Source: Wuchereria bancrofti (Eukaryota; Nematoda; Chromadorea; Rhabditida; Onchocercidae). From it: 64,000 bases of DNA. Position numbers and translations under genes: made by a program. The stretch spans positions 496,581 to 560,580 of the forward strand of contig SSBO01000015.1 of NCBI GenBank assembly GCA_005281725.1, read 5' to 3'. The notes beneath the pieces are model-generated. The model worked only from the letters and a program-made list of their open reading frames with translations, did no database searches and was not told the DNA's origin. Of the stretch, positions 58,793 to 64,000 are shown piece after piece. Numbering within the stretch: position 1 is the stretch's first letter; each line of letters begins with the position of its first letter.

Positions 58793-61700
58793 ATGCAAGA
58801 AGAGCAAATTGACACAGATGTTGTACAAATTGACGAGGAGGAGAAGAGTGATAGGATGGAATCTGACATCGAGGAAACGTTGCTGGAGCCACGATTCAAA
58901 TATTCCAGAATTTTGAATAATGTGCCTGGAGTAAGTATCGCATGTTGCCATTCTTAAGAAAAATAGAGTTTAAAGAAAAAGATCACTGCTGATAAATAAC
59001 TGCTGAATGCTGCGAAAAAAATATGCAACAAGAGAAACTGAATTCTATAAATTCAAACTGAATGCGACTAGAGCTTGTAAAGAACCTTATGCTGCGAATG
59101 TCTATGGCAAAATTTTTTTTATTGTTATGTTACCAGATACTGAGAAAGGATATGGCAACTTGTATGGCAGTACATGATAAGTTCGTTGCAGTGGGTAGCC
59201 GTTCCGGAAATGTGTATATCATTGATCATTTCGGAAGCTTACATCCAGAAAGTGTTAGCTTTAATTCTTCCGTTCCATCTACCATGTATGAATTGCGAAA
59301 AAAATGAATTATCAGTCAAATTTCAAAGCAAAAATTCGCAGATTTTTTGGCTGGTTTGAAATTTTTTCTTTCATGAAACGAATGCGTCTTGTGAATGTCC
59401 TTAAATTACATCGGAACTTTCTATATTATAAAAAATACTATGAAATTTGTTTTTTTGTTAGACAAATTTTATGGGTATCAGAGCAAAAACTAAACGAAAT
59501 GTCAAAAATTGTTATTTTTGTAAACATTTGCAAATTAAATTAGAAATTAGAGGGGATTTAAATTTCTGACTTTTCAAAATAGTGTGAGTTTAAAAGAGAA
59601 ATTTAAAAAAAAATTAGCGTATTATGCTCTCGTAGATTTAGACAGCACGCCATCATCGATGCTCCGTTACAAAAATATCGATTGATCCGACGGGATCATA
59701 CTTTGTCAGTTGTTCACAGGATGCTCGAATCAGTGTTGCAGGAATTACTTCCTTCGAATTTGCTCAAGTATTGTTTAACGAACAATTTTTTTCAGCTTTT
59801 GCTTGCAATGTTATTACGTGAAATTTATTAGGATGTTTTTTATTTTATTTTATTTTAAACACTATCTTACGCGTTATTTATTAGAGAGGGGACATTATTT
59901 ACTTGAATCCTTAAGTTAAAGATAATGAGAGTACATTTTAAACGATATGTATATATCTTGCGGTGTTGCAGATGGATCAAATTATTCCTAATTAATTTTG
60001 AGAAATATTATGTTTTATGATAAAGTAGTATTGGAAGAACACTAGAAATCCTTTTCTGAAAATAAAAGTGATTTTAAAAGCAGCGCGAGAGAGACTTTCA
60101 AAATTTTATTTCTTCATTTAACACTACCATATGAAATGGTAGTAGAATATTGCTGTTAACAAATTACAAGAACATATGATAACTGTACAACACTGGTTAA
60201 CATATCGACATATGTTGTTTGGTTTCTTTACCCATTACTTCTCTTCTATAAGCGGTACTCTTTAAGTTTAAAACTATGCGACGCTATATTATCGTAATTG
60301 CAGATTATAGATTTAAAGATAGCTGCACGATCGGTAGCAATAGATCCGGACTTCACTAAACGTGGTTCAGGTCATATGTTTGTAAGTGGGGAACGGAATT
60401 TGTTGCTGCATTACCGGACATTTTTCGGAAATTACAGAGAAAAGGTTGTCGTCTATATGATAATAATTTTTGAAACGCATACTCGTAGGTCATTCTGTTT
60501 CCTAACAACTGCTCTTTTCCTCTGAACTTTGTCGATTGTTGGGGACACAAATAGTAAGAGTGAGTATCTCAAAATGTATCATTGATTATCATACGGTAGT
60601 TTGTGTCAGTGGTCGGACCATACAGTCCTTTCAAAATTCCATTAATTTGTGTAATTCAAAAATAAGTGGTCATGCAAACGAAAAATAAATACCTTTGCTA
60701 TTCTTCATATTTCATTTCAATTAAATGTAACCTAAAATATCCCAGTTTTTGGTTTTTTCAGATATTATATGAAGGTATGGATTGTGATGGAATAATTACG
60801 CAAATTTCTTGGCAAGGTTGTTGCATTGCTTTTACAAATGAAACAGGAACTAGGATATTTGATAAGTAAGTAGTAGATGATTTCTAGTCTTACTTTGTTT
60901 ATTTAATCTGCCAGATGGTAGTTTTTTAACTATTTTTATATGATTTCAGTCATTAATAATGATTGATCAATGGAAGAAAATATCATTTTTCATTCGATCA
61001 CATTAACCTCCTTTTTATCATGATTTTTTGATAAGCTCAGCACTTTGTTTTATTTCCGAAATGCGAACCAGTTAATTGCATTAGTCCAACCTACACATGA
61101 AAAACAATCAACATTTGCAATCAAAGTTCGTCCGTCTCACTGCTGGATCAACAATAAGACTCTGGCAATCGGATGGTACGATACTATTTCCATATGCGTG
61201 ATCATCGGTTCATCTAATTCACAGGCAAGTTTTTACAGTTTTTTTCAAACTTTTAATAAGCTTAGATTTAGCTCTTTTCATAAATTTGTTGTTAAGGCAG
61301 TCTCATCGATCGAAAACAAAGAAGTGGAAGTTCATTACGCTTGGAAATTCGATATGTATATAGCTGATATTTCGTTCACTCTTAGTGATGATAAATCTTG
61401 TTTCTGGAAGGAAATAACAGTTTTCGGAATGAAAAAGGCAGCCGTCCAAAATGTGCATTTTTTTATTTCATGACTTCTTTTTGCAATATTTAAAACACCT
61501 TATTAGGAGTTTATTTGATTGATAATGTTGTGGTCTTAATCTGTTTTTAAAAGCAGTTAGGATGAATGAAGGAAAAACTGCTTCATTTTTTTTTCTACCA
61601 TATTCTAGAAAAAAGCTTTACTTCTGAATGAAAAAATATTTGGTTTATTGATTAGAGCCTACTTAAGATGTTTCTGTTGTGATTCATTTGCAAAATATTT

Positions 61701-64000
61701 TCAAACTTATGCAGAATGAATGTGAGATGGTACTAGCATTATTGGAGCCAGAAGATTCAAGCACATTTAGTTTGACTACCGAAGATAGAATTGAAATGTG
61801 TACTTGTGATCGAGGCAACCTGACTTTGTTCCATATGTCTTCTGTTCCACATGAAAATGTGTACTTTTTGCTTGGCTGTCAGGAATTCATTGAGGTCAGA
61901 TTTTCTTTAAAAAAGAACTTCTCGTCTTTAAATCGATATAGTTTGAAATTGTACAAGGATGACATTCAGGACGTGGAGCAGTGCATCTGTAAATAAAAGC
62001 ATCACAAAAAACCAAAGCTGCATACTAGTCATGACTTCTTTTCGCAATATTTAAGACACCTCAATAGGAGTTTATTTAATTGAGATTTGATTGATAATAT
62101 TGTGCAACTGAACAACCGTAACAGAAACATTGGCTACAACTAGTTGCTTACATCTGCAGCAGAATAAATGTTAAAGGCGCAACCATGTTCGGCCGATGAC
62201 CGAGTACGATGGTATTTGGAGAATGATCTGCTTCGTGATGCAATGCAATATGCAAATGAGCATAAAGCTCAACTTGAGCATTTAGATCCTGTCGACATTG
62301 GAAGGCGCTATTTGAACTCTCTCACTAAACAGAAACGTTTCGCTGAAGCGGCAGCAAATCTTAAAGCAGTTTGTTTAGAATTTATTACATAACTTTATGA
62401 GAATTTCCAATTATGAAAACTATATTCTGGATTTGTAGGATAGCATAAATTTTTACCAAGTGAATCATTCCATTGTTTTCCTTTTTTTCATCATTCCACT
62501 GTTTTTCTTTTTTTGCTTTTAATGTAGAACATGACATTCTCTATTAATCTCCGTATTAGATCACGTATGGACATCCTCTCATAAAAAATTCCATAATTTT
62601 AGCTGTTAAGCTATCATTTAGTTATGTTTAGTCGGCTTGATCTAGTTTTTATTGATTTGTCCTTAAACTTTACAGACATGCATCCGCTCTATTCAATATC
62701 ATCTGAGCAGTTTGAAATCATTTCATGTTTAAGGTCTGTGGACGTCAGAAAGATTTGTGGGAATATTATGTAAATGAATTTGAACGGAATAATGTGGTCC
62801 TTCAATTGGCAAAATATCTCCCGGTAAGGGATCCCCAACTGGAACCGGAATGTTACCAGTGTGTATTGATTGCTGCATTACACAACCATCCAGTTTTATT
62901 CTATAACCTGGTCAAAGTTTGGAATCCGGATTTATTCCGAGTAGGTTGGTACTTTAATTATTCATTACCGTCTATTTATGCACTTTGTAGTTGGTAAAGT
63001 TTTCCGAATGAGGAATGCAGAAGGAAGAACATTCTCACTTCAAATTAAAATTTATAATGCTTCAGGTGCAATAACGGATATGGCAATGAAACGGATTGTA
63101 CATGAAAATGTAAATCCACTATCAGAAAATGATGCCGTAGCTATTTATCGATCGCTGTCTCGCCTTTATCTGTACGAACGAAAGTATGATAAAGCTTTGA
63201 TGCTTTACATTATGTTAAACGATAAAACTGTTTTCCAGGTCATCGAGAAGTATCACCTTTTCGACCTGGTAATTCTTCGATCTTTTTAATTTGTCAAATT
63301 TTAGTTTACTATCCTCTGTGTATCAACCATTCCAATTTCATTCGAAAAATTTAATGTTTCTTAAAATACAGCATTGTAGTAATGAATGTTTAGGAAGTAT
63401 TCGTGTTATTTACCCCATTCCCTCGAAAACTGAATCCTTACCAGGTTGTAAAATCTGACAGATACAAGTCGAGAGTAAAAGGCTAGAACAGATGACATGG
63501 ATGCTTGAGTTATATCTTTATGCCGCAGGTTAAGAATGATTTGACAAAACTGATGGCTATCGATACGAATCTGACAATACGATTGTTGATTGAAAATGCC
63601 GGAAGTCTTCCAACAAAAACGATTCTAACTCAGCTCGCAATATATCCGAAATTGCAGGTTTGTTTTTCCTTATTTTTATGTTTAATTTTTAAAATATTTG
63701 AAAAAACAAAAATTAGAATCATTTAAAAAAAAAAATATCGTATTTCAGTTGGCATATTTGAACACTCTATTTGAAAGAAATGAAGGCGAAGAATTTATCG
63801 ATTTTGCCATAGGACTGTATGCTGAAAATGAACCACAACTTCTTTTACCGTTCCTCCGAAAAACAGCAATCTACGATATAGCAAAAGCCATTGACATCTG
63901 TGAAAAAAAGCAATACATCAATGAGGTTTATTGATTTGATGCTTTGTTACTTTCTAAGTTTTGATCATCTTAAGAAATACTACGAATTGTGTTATTGTGG
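58793..64000 (+). CDS. VPS41: VPS41 (HOPS complex subunit), 3' end beyond window
   Basis: Exons: 58793-58930, 59137-59253, 59642-59767, 60304-60444, 60762-60865, 61041-61224, 61297-61452, 61715-61894, 62177-62368, 62734-62944, 63066-63268, 63529-63657, 63749-63925. The gene continues past 64000 and bases 63926-64000 are intron. An acidic N-terminus precedes a WD40-like beta-propeller (ILRKDMATCMAVHDKF, HMFVSGERNLLLHYR). Alpha-solenoid repeats follow: DIGRRYLNSLTKQKRFAEAA, KDLWEYYVNEF, LYLYERKYDKALMLYIML, LYAENEPQLLLPFLR. This matches human VPS41 in order and spacing to about residue 600 of 854; the CHCR end and RING are outside. VPS41 drives late endosome-lysosome fusion in HOPS. The 3' end of exon 61297-61452 is approximate (donor GTGCAT, or GTCCAA 9 nt earlier). 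The 61225 intron has a GC donor, and three acceptors are AAG. Confidence 0.92.
61470..62104. repeat. duplicated intronic block flanking a VPS41 exon
   Basis: A block beginning ATGACTTCTTTTTGCAATAT at 61470-61533 recurs, diverged by a few substitutions and an 11-nt insertion, at 62031-62104. The copies are direct and about 561 nt apart; they flank the exon at 61715-61894. They contain no open frame. Confidence 0.85.

Noticed and set aside
58629..58916. 95-codon plus-strand open frame overlapping the VPS41 start
   Set aside because: Out of frame with the VPS41 first exon, whose EPRFKYSRI leads correctly into ILRKD by phase-0 splicing.
1..64000. CRISPR arrays, tRNA or rRNA genes, Wolbachia-type insertions, complete transposons
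   Set aside because: Looked for by eye on both strands: no regularly spaced repeats, no cloverleaf with A and B boxes, no bacterial-style gene clusters and no transposase or integrase frames. A covariance-model and repeat-library search would settle this.

Overview
This window is eukaryotic chromosomal DNA, almost certainly from a nematode and most likely a filarial (Onchocercidae) worm. It is strongly AT-rich. Genes are split into short exons (22-390 nt) by introns of about 70-1,900 nt ending in (T)TTTCAG. The reconstructed proteins are one-to-one orthologues of conserved metazoan genes with a divergent, worm-like sequence. The nematode assignment is inference; no rRNA or mitochondrial marker is present. 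I see no bacterial genes, operators, CRISPR arrays, tRNAs or intact mobile elements. Gene models were assembled by hand from reading frames, splice-site phase and remembered family alignments; exon coordinates are in each entry.

Layout. 1-0.7 kb (+): last two exons of a gene ending in a Sox-like C-terminal motif. 3.7-7.3 kb (-): an eight-exon FAM43-type PTB-domain adaptor. 7.3-11.7 kb: gene-poor, with short simple repeats. 11.7-14.5 kb (-): ZNHIT1, a SRCAP/SWR1 subunit, ending in a 22-nt micro-exon. 15.5-17.9 kb (-): kinetochore protein SKA1, head-to-head over 413 bp with a small coiled-coil gene at 18.3-20.2 kb (+). 22.7-26.8 kb (+): GPR89/Golgi pH regulator, tail-to-tail with 27.1-29.3 kb (-) DHDDS (dolichol cis-prenyltransferase). 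30.6-34.3 kb (-): USP14. 35.3-37.3 kb (+): an unrecognised membrane protein. 38.2-41.1 kb (-): gamma-tubulin, with 41.6-42.7 kb (-) POLR1D/AC19 just upstream on the same strand. 44.3-47.9 kb (+): a membrane-anchored short-chain dehydrogenase. 48.1-50.3 kb (+): a TMEM254-like exon followed by a two-exon TMEM254 gene. 52.4-53.5 kb (+): FAM32A. 54.1-56.7 kb (+): UVRAG. 58.8 kb to the window end (+): VPS41, incomplete at its 3' end.

The genes are mostly housekeeping functions: chromatin remodelling and transcription (ZNHIT1, POLR1D), splicing (FAM32A), mitosis (SKA1, gamma-tubulin), protein turnover (USP14), dolichol synthesis (DHDDS), and Golgi or endolysosomal traffic (GPR89, UVRAG, VPS41). UVRAG and VPS41 are neighbours and act in the same fusion pathway. 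The more unusual observations are two probable GC-AG introns, repeated use of AAG 3' splice sites, the ZNHIT1 micro-exon, a tandem TMEM254-like duplication, a duplicated intronic block flanking one VPS41 exon, and two genes or exons I cannot name.
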